A DNA stretch of 64,000 bases. Source: G965222505 sp965222505. Lineage in GTDB: Bacteria > Bacteroidota > Rhodothermia > Rhodothermales > DATKEJ01. The notes under the pieces are model-generated. The model was not told the origin of the DNA and made no database searches. It saw only the letters and a list, made by a program, of their open reading frames with translations. The stretch lies in contig OZ244956.1 of the NCBI GenBank assembly GCA_965222505.1, positions 62,001 through 126,000 on the forward strand, given 5' to 3'. Positions 1-9,317 of this stretch are shown piece by piece (the first letter of the stretch is position 1; each line of letters opens with the position of its first letter). Made by a program: the position numbers and the translations under genes.

Positions 1-75
1 GTAAAGGATAACGGGATCCTCCGTTTGACCACAGCAGGCCGCGCCCTTGCAAATGAAGCCGTGGTTAGCGTTTGA
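1..75 (+). CDS. hemW: C-terminal tail of HemW-like radical SAM protein (partial)
   Basis: The reading frame is open from base 1 and ends in TGA at 73-75, giving the last 24 residues of a protein whose start lies outside the window. The tail contains GILRLTTAGRALANEAV, which resembles the C-terminal winged-helix end of HemW (coproporphyrinogen III oxidase-like haem chaperone), where L-RLT--GR-LANEV is common. No catalytic part is visible, so the identification rests on this short motif only. The gene converges on proline dehydrogenase and the two coding ends overlap by 11 bases. Confidence 0.55.
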   Translation, partial: VKDNGILRLTTAGRALANEAVVSV

Positions 76-928
76 ACATATTGCTCAATACGAACCAGAT
101 ATTTTCTTTCCGCTCGCGTAGCCGCCTGCTGAAATAGGGAAGCCATTCGGTGCCGTATGGGACGTAGACACGCATGTGGTACCCTTCCCGGGCAATGGCT
201 TCCTGGGTTCTGGGGCGCAACCCAAATAACATCTGAAACTCGAAATCCTCTGTGGAGATGTTGTTATCCTTCACAAAGGTCTTGGTGGCGTTGATGAGGA
301 TGTCATCGTGGGTCGCAATGCCGGGGTACCTGGCCTTCGTGATCAGTTGCTCCATATACTCCAAATATTTCTCCCGGATCTCATTCATCTTTTGGTAGGC
401 GATGCCAGCCGGTTCACTGTAGGCCCCTTTACACAACCTGATCCGGGCCTTGAGGTCACACATCCGCGCAATGTCCTCACCCGTCCGGTGCAAATAGGCT
501 TGCAAAACCGTTCCACAATGGTCTGGATATTCCGGGTACATTTCGGCAAAAAAATCCAGGGTAGATTGGGTGATGTCCGATCCTTCCATATCATAACGGA
601 CAAAGATGTCATGCGTTTTGGCCTTTTCCATCAGGGTGTGTAGGTTCGACCGGCATAACCCCTGATCTATCTTTTGGCCGATCATCGACAGTTTGATGGA
701 GATGGTACAATCCAGGCCTCCTTTTTCCTTCTCCAGGGCAATACGATCCAGAACCCCCAAATAAGCATTCAAGGCAGATTCCGCAACGGCCCGGTCCCGG
801 ACATATTCCCCAAGCAGGTCAAGCGTAACATGTAAGCGCTTCCGGTTTAAGTCCCGAACGGTTGGGATGGTATCATTCAGATTCTCGGCTGCAACGAACC
901 GGCTGGCGAGCGCAAACGGGAGTCTCAT
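65..928 (-). CDS. putA: Proline dehydrogenase
   Basis: This is a monofunctional FAD-dependent proline dehydrogenase of 287 residues, which oxidises proline to pyrroline-5-carboxylate and passes electrons to quinone at the membrane. The TIM-barrel signatures are visible: SIKLS with the lysine at 79, DMEGS at 113-117, and the C-terminal YFSRRLRER at 265-273, whose arginines bind the proline carboxylate. The N-terminus is short for the family. The ATG at 928 is still the first start available, because a TGA stands in frame 30 bases upstream. The P5C dehydrogenase partner is not in the window. The gene begins 27 bases after the PLP-enzyme gene and may be co-transcribed with it. Together with the hut genes it supplies glutamate. 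Confidence 0.93.
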   Translation of the reverse strand: MRLPFALASRFVAAENLNDTIPTVRDLNRKRLHVTLDLLGEYVRDRAVAESALNAYLGVLDRIALEKEKGGLDCTISIKLSMIGQKIDQGLCRSNLHTLMEKAKTHDIFVRYDMEGSDITQSTLDFFAEMYPEYPDHCGTVLQAYLHRTGEDIARMCDLKARIRLCKGAYSEPAGIAYQKMNEIREKYLEYMEQLITKARYPGIATHDDILINATKTFVKDNNISTEDFEFQMLFGLRPRTQEAIAREGYHMRVYVPYGTEWLPYFSRRLRERKENIWFVLSNMFKR

Positions 929-955
929 AAGTGTAAGGTTATTACTTGAAAACGA

Positions 956-2089
956 TCAGGTTAAGGCGTGTTCGAGATCGGCAAGCAGATCCGCCGGATG
1001 TTCAAGACCGATGGACAGCCGCAACAGGCCGGGTGGGGTGGCCGTTGGTTTACTTTCGATGGAGGCCCGGTGCTCAATCAGGCTTTCGGTTCCCCCAAGG
1101 CTGGTTGCCCGACGAAACATCCGAACCTTGCCCGTTACGGCAAGGGCCTCGGGTTCACCACCAGGGACTTCAAAAGACAGCATCCCGCCAAAGTCGTTCA
1201 TCTGCTTTTTTGCAATGTCATACCCTTCGTGTTCAGGTAACCCCGGATAGTACACGTTTGATACGCGGGGATGATGAGCCAGAAAAGAGGCAATTTCCCT
1301 TGCATTGGCACAGTGTAAGCGCATCCTGGCCCCGAGGGACCGAAGACCCCGCAAGGCCAACCAACAATCGAATGGAGAAGCCACGGGGCCGGCCGCCATT
1401 TGCAGGGTTCGCACCTTTTCAAAAAGGACAGATGACGTTTGGGCGATCAATGCACCACACAACACGTCGGAATGGCCGGAGAGGTATTTCGTGACGGAGT
1501 GAAAGACCATGTCGGCGCCGAGTTCGAGGGGGCGTTGCAGGAGGGGCGTCGTCCATGTGCCGTCTACGATCACCTCAATGCTATGGGCATGGGCAATTTC
1601 GGTAACGGCCCGGATGTCTGTGATCTTTACCAATGGATTGGAGGGGGTTTCAATCCACACCAGGGCGGTTTCAGGCCGAATGGCTGCAGCAACGGCTTCC
1701 AGATCCGATTGGTCAACCTCGGTGAATGAGAGTCCGCGTTCCACAAAAAAAGTGTGTAGCAATTGTCGAACCCCATGATACACATCGTCTGGTAAGATGA
1801 GATGGGCACCGGGGGGGAGGCATTGCAAGACGGCCAGTACCACGGCCATTCCTGAGGCCATAACGGCACAGGAGGCACCTCCTTCCAATTCAGCAAGGGT
1901 TGTTTCGAGCAGGCTGCGTGTGGGGGTATCCCAGCGACTATAAACATACCCTTTGGGGTACGAGCCGTCTGGTTCACGTTCAAACGTGGTGGTCAGGTGG
2001 ATGGGTGGGGTTACGGCCCCAGTTTGTGGGTCTACTTTGCAACCGGCATGGGCAAGGAGGGATTCTATGTGGTGGGATTTACGCGTCAT
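956..2089 (-). CDS. Cystathionine gamma-synthase/lyase-type PLP enzyme
   Basis: This 377-residue protein belongs to the Cys/Met metabolism PLP-dependent (trans-sulfuration) family. The phosphate-binding YSR is at 50-52, the cofactor aspartate lies in IVDGTW at about 174-179, and the Schiff-base lysine is K201 in HSVTKYLSGHSD. The C-terminal SLGGTESLIEHRAS is typical of cystathionine gamma-synthase, gamma-lyase, beta-lyase and methionine gamma-lyase alike, so the exact reaction cannot be fixed from sequence. A small deviation is Gly for the usual Asn after the cofactor aspartate (VDGTW rather than VDNTF). The length is normal. It lies 27 bases after the short-chain dehydrogenase gene in a same-strand run and is probably part of that transcript. 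Confidence 0.9.
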   Translation of the reverse strand: MTRKSHHIESLLAHAGCKVDPQTGAVTPPIHLTTTFEREPDGSYPKGYVYSRWDTPTRSLLETTLAELEGGASCAVMASGMAVVLAVLQCLPPGAHLILPDDVYHGVRQLLHTFFVERGLSFTEVDQSDLEAVAAAIRPETALVWIETPSNPLVKITDIRAVTEIAHAHSIEVIVDGTWTTPLLQRPLELGADMVFHSVTKYLSGHSDVLCGALIAQTSSVLFEKVRTLQMAAGPVASPFDCWLALRGLRSLGARMRLHCANAREIASFLAHHPRVSNVYYPGLPEHEGYDIAKKQMNDFGGMLSFEVPGGEPEALAVTGKVRMFRRATSLGGTESLIEHRASIESKPTATPPGLLRLSIGLEHPADLLADLEHALT

Positions 2090-2116
2090 ATGAAAGGGGG
2101 GGCAGGTAGAAGTCGA

Positions 2117-2878
2117 TTAGTGGACATAACTGCCGGCGTTCATGTCGATGGACGTTCCGGTCGCATGATCGGCCAGTCCACTGGTCAGGAGCACGACCAT
2201 TGGGGCAATGTCTTCAGGTTCGGTGAGGCGGGGGAGGGCAATATCATTCAAGGCATAGGCTTCGCCGTAAATATTGATAAATTCCTGTGCCATATCGGTA
2301 CGGGTAAAACCGGGTGCGATGTCAAAGGCCACAATGCCTTGCTTGCCGTATGCGCGTGCAATGGAGCGTGTGAGCGCCAGCATCCCGGCCTTGGAAATCC
2401 CATAGGCCAGGTATTCCGGGGTATCTCCCCGGAAGGAGGCACGAGAAGCAATGTTGATGATGCGTCCACCCGAACCCCGTTGCAGGTAGTGTCGGACTGC
2501 CGCACGGGCCAGGAGGGCGGCGGCACGCAAGTTCACATCAATGGTTAATTGCCAGGCCTCCAACCACTGTTCATCTGCTACATCCAACGGGGCAGGGACG
2601 GCCAATCCTGCATTGTTGATGACCACGTCAACCTGTCCGAAGGATTCGACCACACGGTCAAAGAGGCCGGTCACTTCCCGTGCATCTGCCAGGTCTGCCT
2701 GAAAGACCTGTGCATTTGGGCCTATGCGATTGGCTAGGTTGGTTGCGGCCTGTGTGTTTCTGTTGGCATGGAGTGCGACGGTTGCCCCTGAAGCCCCCAG
2801 TAGCCCACCTATCGCATGGCCAATGCCTCGGCTGCTGCCGGTTAGGAGTACGTGTACGCCAGATAAATCAAGGTTCAT
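2117..2878 (-). CDS. Short-chain dehydrogenase/reductase (FabG-like)
   Basis: A classical SDR of 253 residues. The nucleotide-binding TGSSRGIG is at 13-20, NNAG at 88-91, the catalytic serine falls in INIASRAS near 145-148, and YGISK at 159-163 holds the catalytic Tyr and Lys. The family reduces or oxidises carbonyl/alcohol groups with NAD(P). The substrate is unknown. The start ATG overlaps the end of the upstream FAD oxidoreductase by 4 bases, a sign of translational coupling, so the two probably act on the same substrate class. Their position, divergent from carotenoid genes, makes pigment or isoprenoid modification a possible role, but this is inference. Confidence 0.9.
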   Translation of the reverse strand: MNLDLSGVHVLLTGSSRGIGHAIGGLLGASGATVALHANRNTQAATNLANRIGPNAQVFQADLADAREVTGLFDRVVESFGQVDVVINNAGLAVPAPLDVADEQWLEAWQLTIDVNLRAAALLARAAVRHYLQRGSGGRIINIASRASFRGDTPEYLAYGISKAGMLALTRSIARAYGKQGIVAFDIAPGFTRTDMAQEFINIYGEAYALNDIALPRLTEPEDIAPMVVLLTSGLADHATGTSIDMNAGSYVH

Positions 2879-4119
2879 AAGTAGTCCAAGATTGCAGCAG
2901 CCGTTCGCAATCCCGATTGCATGGCACCCTCTATGGATGCATGATCGCGATGGTCACCGCATATGAATAGTCCATTTCCAAAATCAACCGGCCGTGTGGG
3001 GGGCTCAAGTGCCGCTGGGGGTTGTGCAGGCAAGGCATTGGGAATACGATAAGACCGGAGGTGCCGCCAACGGTCTACCTGAGGCCCAAACCAGGTGCTT
3101 ATCTCTGCCAGCGCCCCTTCAATGAGGGTTTCTTCTGGTACATCAGTCTGGTTGAGGATGGATACCGCCATCAAAGCTGCACCAGAAGGTGCATACGATG
3201 GAGCCACATTGCTCATGACGGCCAGGTTGTTGACCAGAGCTCCCGGTTCTCCTGAGAGAAATAAAACAGGAAGTTCGATGGGTGGCGTGTCTGCCGCAAA
3301 ATACAAGGTAGTGGTTGCCTGTGTTGGAGGAGCCGGTAAGGCCCCTGTTAAAGCTGCTGCCTGGCGGCCTTCAGTCGCGATGACCACAGCTTTGGCATAC
3401 ATCTCCAACCCATTCCGAAGATGGAGCCGTTTGGCAACGGCTGAGCGGACCCGTGTGTTAAATTTAATGTTGCGCTCTGGGATAGAGGCCGCTAATTGTT
3501 CAGGGATGGCTTGCATCCCCGCCTCGGGTACTGCGGCTGTTCCTTCGGTGAACATGCGCATGACAAAATCAAACATGCGGCTGGACGTATTCAACGCCGG
3601 ATCAAGGGTAATGCCGGCCAAAAAGGGTCGGAAAAACCCCTGAATCATGGATTCATTGAAATGCCATTTACCGCGCAGGCATTCATATGTTGATACTTCT
3701 GGCCGGGTCCATAATTCGTTGAGGCTTGCCGATAAAAGATCCTGACGGAGTCGTATAATGCGCAATTTGTCTGTCATGTGCCCTACGCGAGAACGGAGGG
3801 TAGACCACAAGTGGCGCGGTTTCCTGAATGGATCAGAAAGCAGTTGGAGTTGGTTATTGGCCCAAACCATGGCGCCGGAATCGAAAGATTTTAAGGCCAG
3901 GGCTTGATAGTCCAGTACTTGTTGAGCCGTCGGATACGCAGTGAGCAAGACCTGGAAACCATGATCCAGGAGAAAGCCTTCAACCCGGTCCGTACGTACA
4001 CGTCCGCCAACCGTTTTTTCCTGTTCCAGAATCACATAAGGTACATCCTGATCCTGTAGCACACGGGCACAACACAATCCCGATAGGCCGGCCCCAATAA
4101 TAATCACTTCTGGATGCAT
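2875..4119 (-). CDS. FAD-dependent amine-oxidase/desaturase-like oxidoreductase
   Basis: A 414-residue flavoprotein of the amine oxidase/protoporphyrinogen oxidase/phytoene desaturase superfamily. The N-terminal dinucleotide fold IIGAGLSGL is at 7-15, followed by an acidic residue (LEQE) and GGRV, the usual GG doublet plus Arg. The C-terminal FAD-closing segment GLFICGDHRDHASIEGAMQSG binds the second half of FAD. The substrate is not identifiable. It is encoded divergently from the CruF-CrtB/CrtI genes, so a role as a carotenoid or isoprenoid oxidase is plausible but unproven. It heads a run of four minus-strand genes. The 247 bases between it and the fusion gene must hold promoters for both directions; I recognise no clear motif there. 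Confidence 0.85.
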   Translation of the reverse strand: MHPEVIIIGAGLSGLCCARVLQDQDVPYVILEQEKTVGGRVRTDRVEGFLLDHGFQVLLTAYPTAQQVLDYQALALKSFDSGAMVWANNQLQLLSDPFRKPRHLWSTLRSRVGHMTDKLRIIRLRQDLLSASLNELWTRPEVSTYECLRGKWHFNESMIQGFFRPFLAGITLDPALNTSSRMFDFVMRMFTEGTAAVPEAGMQAIPEQLAASIPERNIKFNTRVRSAVAKRLHLRNGLEMYAKAVVIATEGRQAAALTGALPAPPTQATTTLYFAADTPPIELPVLFLSGEPGALVNNLAVMSNVAPSYAPSGAALMAVSILNQTDVPEETLIEGALAEISTWFGPQVDRWRHLRSYRIPNALPAQPPAALEPPTRPVDFGNGLFICGDHRDHASIEGAMQSGLRTAAAILDYL

Positions 4120-4366
4120 AAGATGTTTGGCATAAAATGCGCATTATATCCGTTCAAGGAGCTGATATAAGCATGAAGCTACTAAGAAAGGGGCTGTTGT
4201 ACAACCTCGAAATAAGGAGAATGGGGACTCGGTATTTCGGAAAATAGCCCGTATCATAAGGCGCAAGCAGGGGGCTGGCTATACCGCCAGGGTTGCATGT
4301 ATAAAGGGCATATCTGGCCCCCGAATCAGGACAAAATCTAAAGAAACGATACGTACGCGCTGGGTT

Positions 4367-6184
4367 GTGTTCCGAAAAGCTATCACAACTTACAATTGGC
4401 CCATCAGTTTATTGCTGGTGTTTACCCTCATCTCAGTGATTGGGTACACGGTATTCAGCATGCCGCCCCATGGACCAGAGATACTGGCACAGTTCTCTGA
4501 TTATCCAGCGATTATGGCCTTTTATAGCCTCTCGTTTTCATTTTTCGGCCAAATCCATGTTTGGCTCACGGCTTTCGCCTTGTTCTATTATCTAGTTCGG
4601 CACGTGCAGGCCCGTTGGGTGAAAGCCTTCGTGGGCGTTTACCTGGTGAGTTTGATAAGTGAAATGGTTGGCACCCAATACGGCTTACCCTTTGGGGCCT
4701 ATCAGTATACGCCGCTGCTAGGTGCAGGATGGCTGGGGCATGTACCTTATTTGATTCCACTAAGCTGGTTTACGATGGCCGTTCCGGCCTACGTTTTGGC
4801 CAAACACATTTTCTCAGAAAACCGTTGGCTCAGATGGTGCCTGGGTGGGGGCATCGTGTTGATATGGGATTTTACCCTCGACCCAGCCATGAGCTATCTG
4901 ACCGCCTACTGGATTTGGGAAGTTCCTGGTACATTCTACGGCATGCCATACCTCAATTGGTTTGGCTGGTGGTTCACCGGTACCGTTTTGATGGCAGTCA
5001 TGGAATGGACTGGCGCTGATGCATGGCAGCTCCGTATTTCGCTCCGTTGGATGACCGTCTATTATCTGGCTGTGCTGACCATGCCTGTGGGCATGGTGCT
5101 GGTCAACGGGATGTGGGAGCCCTTGCTCCTGACGGCCCTGGGGCTTGGGTTCGTTTATGCCCTGTACCGCATGAATATGCCGACTTCATTTCCCCGGAAA
5201 ATTCCGGAACCGGCAGCACTTGTAGCGCCTCTGGCTTCGCTTGAGGTCCTGCCTCCAAAGGAAGCGACACGGACCTATTTTACTGCACACTCACGTTCTT
5301 TTTCGTTTGCCTCAAACTGGTTTTCTGCGGAAGATCAGGCCTTGGTTCAGGCCATTTATACCTATTGTCGCTTTACAGATGATCTGGTGGATGAAAACCC
5401 AGATGTTTCACCGGATCGCCTGAAATGCAGAGTAGACAACTGGCTAGAGACATCCCGGCGTGCCTACGAAGGCCACGCGGTAGGTATTCCCTGGCTGGAA
5501 TTACTTATGCGTGAATCAGCACGGCAAGCGGTGCCGTTCACACTTCTGGAAGACTTTGCCTCTGGGGTAAAAGGGGATAGTGGCCGGGTGCGCATGCAGA
5601 CCCTTGCCGAGATGGATCGCTATGGCTATCAAGTCGCTTCCGTCGTGGGCTTATGGATGTGTCATTTGTTCGGGGTTAAAGACAACAGTACGCTGGATCG
5701 GGCAGGAGCCTTGGGGCGGGCGATGCAATTGACGAATATCTTGAGAGATGTGGGTGAAGACCTCGCACGTGACCGCATTTATCTACCGGCTGAATTGCTT
5801 TTGGCCTATGGCATACAAGAAAAAGACTTAAAACAGATGGCGGCCTCAGGTATCATATCTGACGCATACAGATCGCTCATTGATCATCTGATACACCGGG
5901 CCAATGTGGAGTATGATAAGGCCTGGCACGGCGTGGTGGGCTTACCTAAAAAATTTGGGAATGCAGTAGCCATTGCTGCTACGGTATATCAGGGCATCCA
6001 CAGGGGCATAATCAAAAATGGATATGATAATTTCACCCGGCGGGCATATACCAGCACCCTGAGCAAGGTGCTCCTGGCCTTTAGGGGGCGGCTCAAACTC
6101 TATCGGGCGCGCATACAACACCGGTCCCCAGGGAAGCATGAAACCCCCTTGACCAGGTCACATTTACGCACAACATCCTCTTAA
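4367..6184 (+). CDS. CruF-like carotenoid hydratase fused to phytoene synthase CrtB
   Basis: A two-domain carotenoid enzyme of 605 residues. Residues 1-270 form a polytopic membrane domain with about seven or eight hydrophobic helices and the CruF/DUF422 signatures SEMVGTQYGLPFGAYQYT (98-115) and GHVPYLIPLSWF (124-135). This family hydrates the 1',2' double bond of gamma-carotene or bacterioruberin-type precursors. Residues about 300-590 are a trans-isoprenyl head-to-head synthase: first Asp-rich motif DDLVDE at 338-343 and second NILRDVGED at 457-465, as in phytoene synthase, which joins two geranylgeranyl diphosphates. The start is GTG. No strong ribosome site is seen, and a later ATG would delete the first helix. 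crtI follows 119 bases downstream. Confidence 0.9.
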   Translation: MFRKAITTYNWPISLLLVFTLISVIGYTVFSMPPHGPEILAQFSDYPAIMAFYSLSFSFFGQIHVWLTAFALFYYLVRHVQARWVKAFVGVYLVSLISEMVGTQYGLPFGAYQYTPLLGAGWLGHVPYLIPLSWFTMAVPAYVLAKHIFSENRWLRWCLGGGIVLIWDFTLDPAMSYLTAYWIWEVPGTFYGMPYLNWFGWWFTGTVLMAVMEWTGADAWQLRISLRWMTVYYLAVLTMPVGMVLVNGMWEPLLLTALGLGFVYALYRMNMPTSFPRKIPEPAALVAPLASLEVLPPKEATRTYFTAHSRSFSFASNWFSAEDQALVQAIYTYCRFTDDLVDENPDVSPDRLKCRVDNWLETSRRAYEGHAVGIPWLELLMRESARQAVPFTLLEDFASGVKGDSGRVRMQTLAEMDRYGYQVASVVGLWMCHLFGVKDNSTLDRAGALGRAMQLTNILRDVGEDLARDRIYLPAELLLAYGIQEKDLKQMAASGIISDAYRSLIDHLIHRANVEYDKAWHGVVGLPKKFGNAVAIAATVYQGIHRGIIKNGYDNFTRRAYTSTLSKVLLAFRGRLKLYRARIQHRSPGKHETPLTRSHLRTTSS

Positions 6185-6303
6185 AATGGTGGGTTGGCCT
6201 TGATAGACCGTTTGCAAGCGAAGCGTACGCCACCCGGTATCCCAGGGATCGGGTCATACGTGAAAGTCCTTGATTCAGACCTTACCTGCAAAAGAAATCC
6301 GAA

Positions 6304-7836
6304 ATGGAACAGAGGAAAGTAGTGGTTATCGGGAGTGGCTTTGGTGGCCTTGCGGTTGCCTGCCGGCTTCAGGCTTTGGGATTCGCGGTAGCAATCCTGG
6401 AGAAACAGCCCAAAGTGGGAGGGCGGGCCTATCAATTCAAAGAAAAAGGGTACACCTTTGACATGGGGCCGAGCCTCATTACGGCCCCAGAAATTATAGA
6501 GGCGGTTTTCAAGGCGGCTGGACAAAACCTGTCGGATTATCTGAGGCTCATCCCTTTGGATCCTTACTATCGGATCTTCTACCACGATGGAAGTTCCATC
6601 GACTACAATGGCGATGGCGAGAAGATGAAAGCCCAGATGCGTCAATTCAATCCCGAAGATGCCGAGCGGTACGATGCGTTTATGGCGGACATCAAATCCG
6701 TCTATGATGCGGTCATCACTGATAAACTGGGTGCAAGGCCGTTTGATACCGTGAAATCCATGGTCGATTTTGTGCCTCGGGCGATACAATTAAAAGCCTA
6801 CTTGCCGGTGGCGAGCTATGCGAAGCGCTTTTTCAAAGACTTCCGGCATCACTTTATGTACAGTTTCCATCCCTTGTTTATCGGGGGTAACCCTTTCCGA
6901 TCACCATCGGTTTACATCATGATTCCGTACCTGGAGCAATCGCAGGGCGTCTGGTTTACGAACGGCGGAATGTATAGCTTGGTAGAAGCATTTACACAAC
7001 TCCTTATTTCACAAGGCGGGACCATCGTTACCAATGCCGAGGTGTCGAACATTGTGGTTGAAGACGGCCAGGCTAAGGGTGTTCAGGCAGGAGAGGTTTA
7101 CTATCCGGCAGATCTGGTGGTCAGCAATGCAGACGTTGCGCACACCTACAAGCATTTGATCGATAAGACGCATCGTCGGAAATGGTCAGATCGAAAAATC
7201 GACGGCATGGATTATACGATGAGTTGCTTCCTGCTCTACATCGGTACACGGAAACAATTCCCCAAGCTGGCACACCATACCTTGATTCTAGCCAAGCGGT
7301 ACAAGGCCCTCCTCGCTGACATTTTCGACAAGAAAATACTGCCCGACGATTTCAGCATGTACTTGCACGCCCCAACGAAATCAGACCCTGAGATGGCACC
7401 AGCCGGTGGGGAGAGCATGTATGTGCTCATCCCGGTTGCCAATTTGGAAGCAGACATAAACTGGTCAACGGAAACGGAACGTTTCACGGAGAAAGTATTG
7501 GATTTCCTTGAAGCCTGGGGACTTACAGGCTTGCGCGAACATTTGGACGTCCTCAAGGTCTTCACGCCGGAAGACTTTAAAACGGAATTGAACGCCTTTT
7601 TGGGGAACGCTTTCGGCATCGAACCCAAGCTATCACAGACGGCCTATTTCCGTCCCCACAACCGAAGTGAAGATATCAAAAACCTGTATTTCGTCGGGGC
7701 CGGTACGCACCCTGGCGCAGGCGTGCCCGGCGTCTTGCTTTCTGCAGAGACTACTGAATACTGCATTCGGGAGGACTATGGTCTTGAAGGTGTTCAGGAA
7801 AAGCTACCGTATACAGATCAGGTCGTAGCATTGTGA
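6304..7836 (+). CDS. crtI: Phytoene desaturase CrtI
   Basis: A 510-residue bacterial-type phytoene desaturase, which introduces double bonds into phytoene to give lycopene using FAD. The Rossmann motif VIGSGFGGLA is at 8-17, GGRAYQF at 39-45 and FDMGPSLIT follows, all typical of CrtI. The C-terminal YFVGAGTHPGAGVPGVLLSA is the family signature that closes the FAD site. The length matches the family. It follows the phytoene synthase fusion and is probably in the same operon, so product and desaturase are made together. Its 3' end overlaps the convergent GHMP kinase gene by 19 bases. Confidence 0.95.
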   Translation: MEQRKVVVIGSGFGGLAVACRLQALGFAVAILEKQPKVGGRAYQFKEKGYTFDMGPSLITAPEIIEAVFKAAGQNLSDYLRLIPLDPYYRIFYHDGSSIDYNGDGEKMKAQMRQFNPEDAERYDAFMADIKSVYDAVITDKLGARPFDTVKSMVDFVPRAIQLKAYLPVASYAKRFFKDFRHHFMYSFHPLFIGGNPFRSPSVYIMIPYLEQSQGVWFTNGGMYSLVEAFTQLLISQGGTIVTNAEVSNIVVEDGQAKGVQAGEVYYPADLVVSNADVAHTYKHLIDKTHRRKWSDRKIDGMDYTMSCFLLYIGTRKQFPKLAHHTLILAKRYKALLADIFDKKILPDDFSMYLHAPTKSDPEMAPAGGESMYVLIPVANLEADINWSTETERFTEKVLDFLEAWGLTGLREHLDVLKVFTPEDFKTELNAFLGNAFGIEPKLSQTAYFRPHNRSEDIKNLYFVGAGTHPGAGVPGVLLSAETTEYCIREDYGLEGVQEKLPYTDQVVAL

Positions 7837-9302
7837 TCCATGCTGAGGGTCAGGGTACCAAACGAGCCGGCTCCGGGGGAAGAACCAGAAAACACATACG
7901 GGGTAGCTCCCATCCAGGCCGCGCACGCCTGAACAACTGCGTCAATGGCTTCCCCTGCGCCTGCGTCGGCCAGGATGGCAACGGTACCACCACTACCTCC
8001 GCCTGTTATCTTCGCACCATACAAGCCCCTGGCGGGGCCGAAGGATCGGACGATCTCCACGATATGGTCCGTTGCATCGCTGCCGAGGCCACACGCACTG
8101 TAGCTTGCATGAGACTGGTACATTAATGCTCCCAGTGTGATTTTATCCTCGAATGTTAAACCTGGGCGAAGTAATCGCACAAACCGCTCTACCCGATCAT
8201 TTTCGAATATGGCATGCTCGGTAGGCACCCGGATCTGGTAACAACGGTCAGGGGCTATTGTGGTTATGGTATCATGGATGCCTTGGTATTGTGCCAGGAA
8301 CTGTTGCCCGGTCATTTCTTGTGGGAGCCCTCCAGGAAAAATGCCCGAATCGTACTCCGCCCGGCTCACATTGGCTAGATGGTGATTCCAGACCGGCGCT
8401 ATCAAGCGAATGCGTCCGGGGGCCGTTCGCATGGTTTGGGTACCTCTGGCATACTCAAGCAGACGATAGCCCATGAATGTACCCACCCGTACGGTATCAT
8501 AATCCGAACCGGACACGGCATGCCGGACGCCACTGTCGATGCCCCATAAACCAAGCGAGGGGGGCAAATCGACAAAACCCTGGATTTCAGCAGGTTGACA
8601 GTGCAGGGCAAGGAGCTTATTGGCGCGCCCACAGGAAGATGTCATCTGGTCCATGATCCCGCATGGCGCACCTACCACCTGGTTCTCTACTTTTTCGGCA
8701 AGTAAGGCAACCTGTTTGGCATTAAGCCCTAACCCCAATGAAATGTTCAAGGCTTGCATCGTAGCCACTTCCAGGGCCGCTGACGAACTTACCCCTTTGC
8801 CCTCAGGCACGTCTGAGGAGACGAGGACGTTAAATCCTTTATCAAACGAGCATCTACATTCACGGCTCAGTACCAGAATACATCCGGCCACATATCCCGC
8901 CCATTTCGTTAGCGGGGACGCTGAAAAGAAAGCGCGGGCAGTCTCATAAGAAACAGGTGCATGGGGCCACCCAAAGGCTTCCAGCGGCATGCAAAAATCC
9001 AGGCTCCGTTGGTTGTCCTCTGCACCCAGGCTACAGATACGGATTCGTTGGGTCTTGGCAGGTTGGACCGCCACAAGCGTAGCTTCCCTGAGGGGCCACT
9101 GGAGGACCAACGCGCCCGAATAGTCGGCAATGCCTCCCATCACGTCCAGTCGCCCAGGTGCCCGTGCAATGGCCAGGGGTGGTTCGGCATGGAAGAGGGT
9201 ACGGACCGCAGGGTGTGGGTGCCGGTGGATATTTCGGATCAGGTCTACAAACGCACGGACCTCTTCAAAATCGTGTAACCGATCTGAATTGGAGATGGGC
9301 AT
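7818..9302 (-). CDS. GHMP kinase, galactokinase/L-arabinokinase-like
   Basis: A 494-residue sugar kinase of the GHMP superfamily. Motif 1 is ARAPGRLDVMGGIADYSG (46-63), motif 2 PEGKGVSSSAALEVA (166-180), and motif 3 KITGGGSGGTVAIL near the C-terminus. The wording of motifs 1 and 2 (DVMGGIADYSG, PEGKGVSSS) follows the kinase domain of plant L-arabinokinase more closely than E. coli GalK (GEHTDYN, GAGLSSSA). The product is therefore a sugar-1-phosphate, galactose or L-arabinose being the best guesses. It ends a three-gene run with GalT and an inositol-monophosphatase-family protein, 15 bases after the latter. The GalT partner favours galactose, while the motif wording leaves arabinose open. Confidence 0.87.
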   Translation of the reverse strand: MPISNSDRLHDFEEVRAFVDLIRNIHRHPHPAVRTLFHAEPPLAIARAPGRLDVMGGIADYSGALVLQWPLREATLVAVQPAKTQRIRICSLGAEDNQRSLDFCMPLEAFGWPHAPVSYETARAFFSASPLTKWAGYVAGCILVLSRECRCSFDKGFNVLVSSDVPEGKGVSSSAALEVATMQALNISLGLGLNAKQVALLAEKVENQVVGAPCGIMDQMTSSCGRANKLLALHCQPAEIQGFVDLPPSLGLWGIDSGVRHAVSGSDYDTVRVGTFMGYRLLEYARGTQTMRTAPGRIRLIAPVWNHHLANVSRAEYDSGIFPGGLPQEMTGQQFLAQYQGIHDTITTIAPDRCYQIRVPTEHAIFENDRVERFVRLLRPGLTFEDKITLGALMYQSHASYSACGLGSDATDHIVEIVRSFGPARGLYGAKITGGGSGGTVAILADAGAGEAIDAVVQACAAWMGATPYVFSGSSPGAGSFGTLTLSMDHNATT

Positions 9303-9317
9303 GACGGGGTGCAGGGT

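Noticed and set aside
4261..4320. Riboswitch-like stem (GGGGGC...GCCCCC type) upstream of the carotenoid fusion gene
   Set aside because: Only about six pairs with poor inner pairing and no known riboswitch core motif.
6181..6789. Minus-strand ORF of 202 codons opposite the start of crtI
   Set aside because: Shadow of the strongly supported crtI gene; no family motif or ribosome site.
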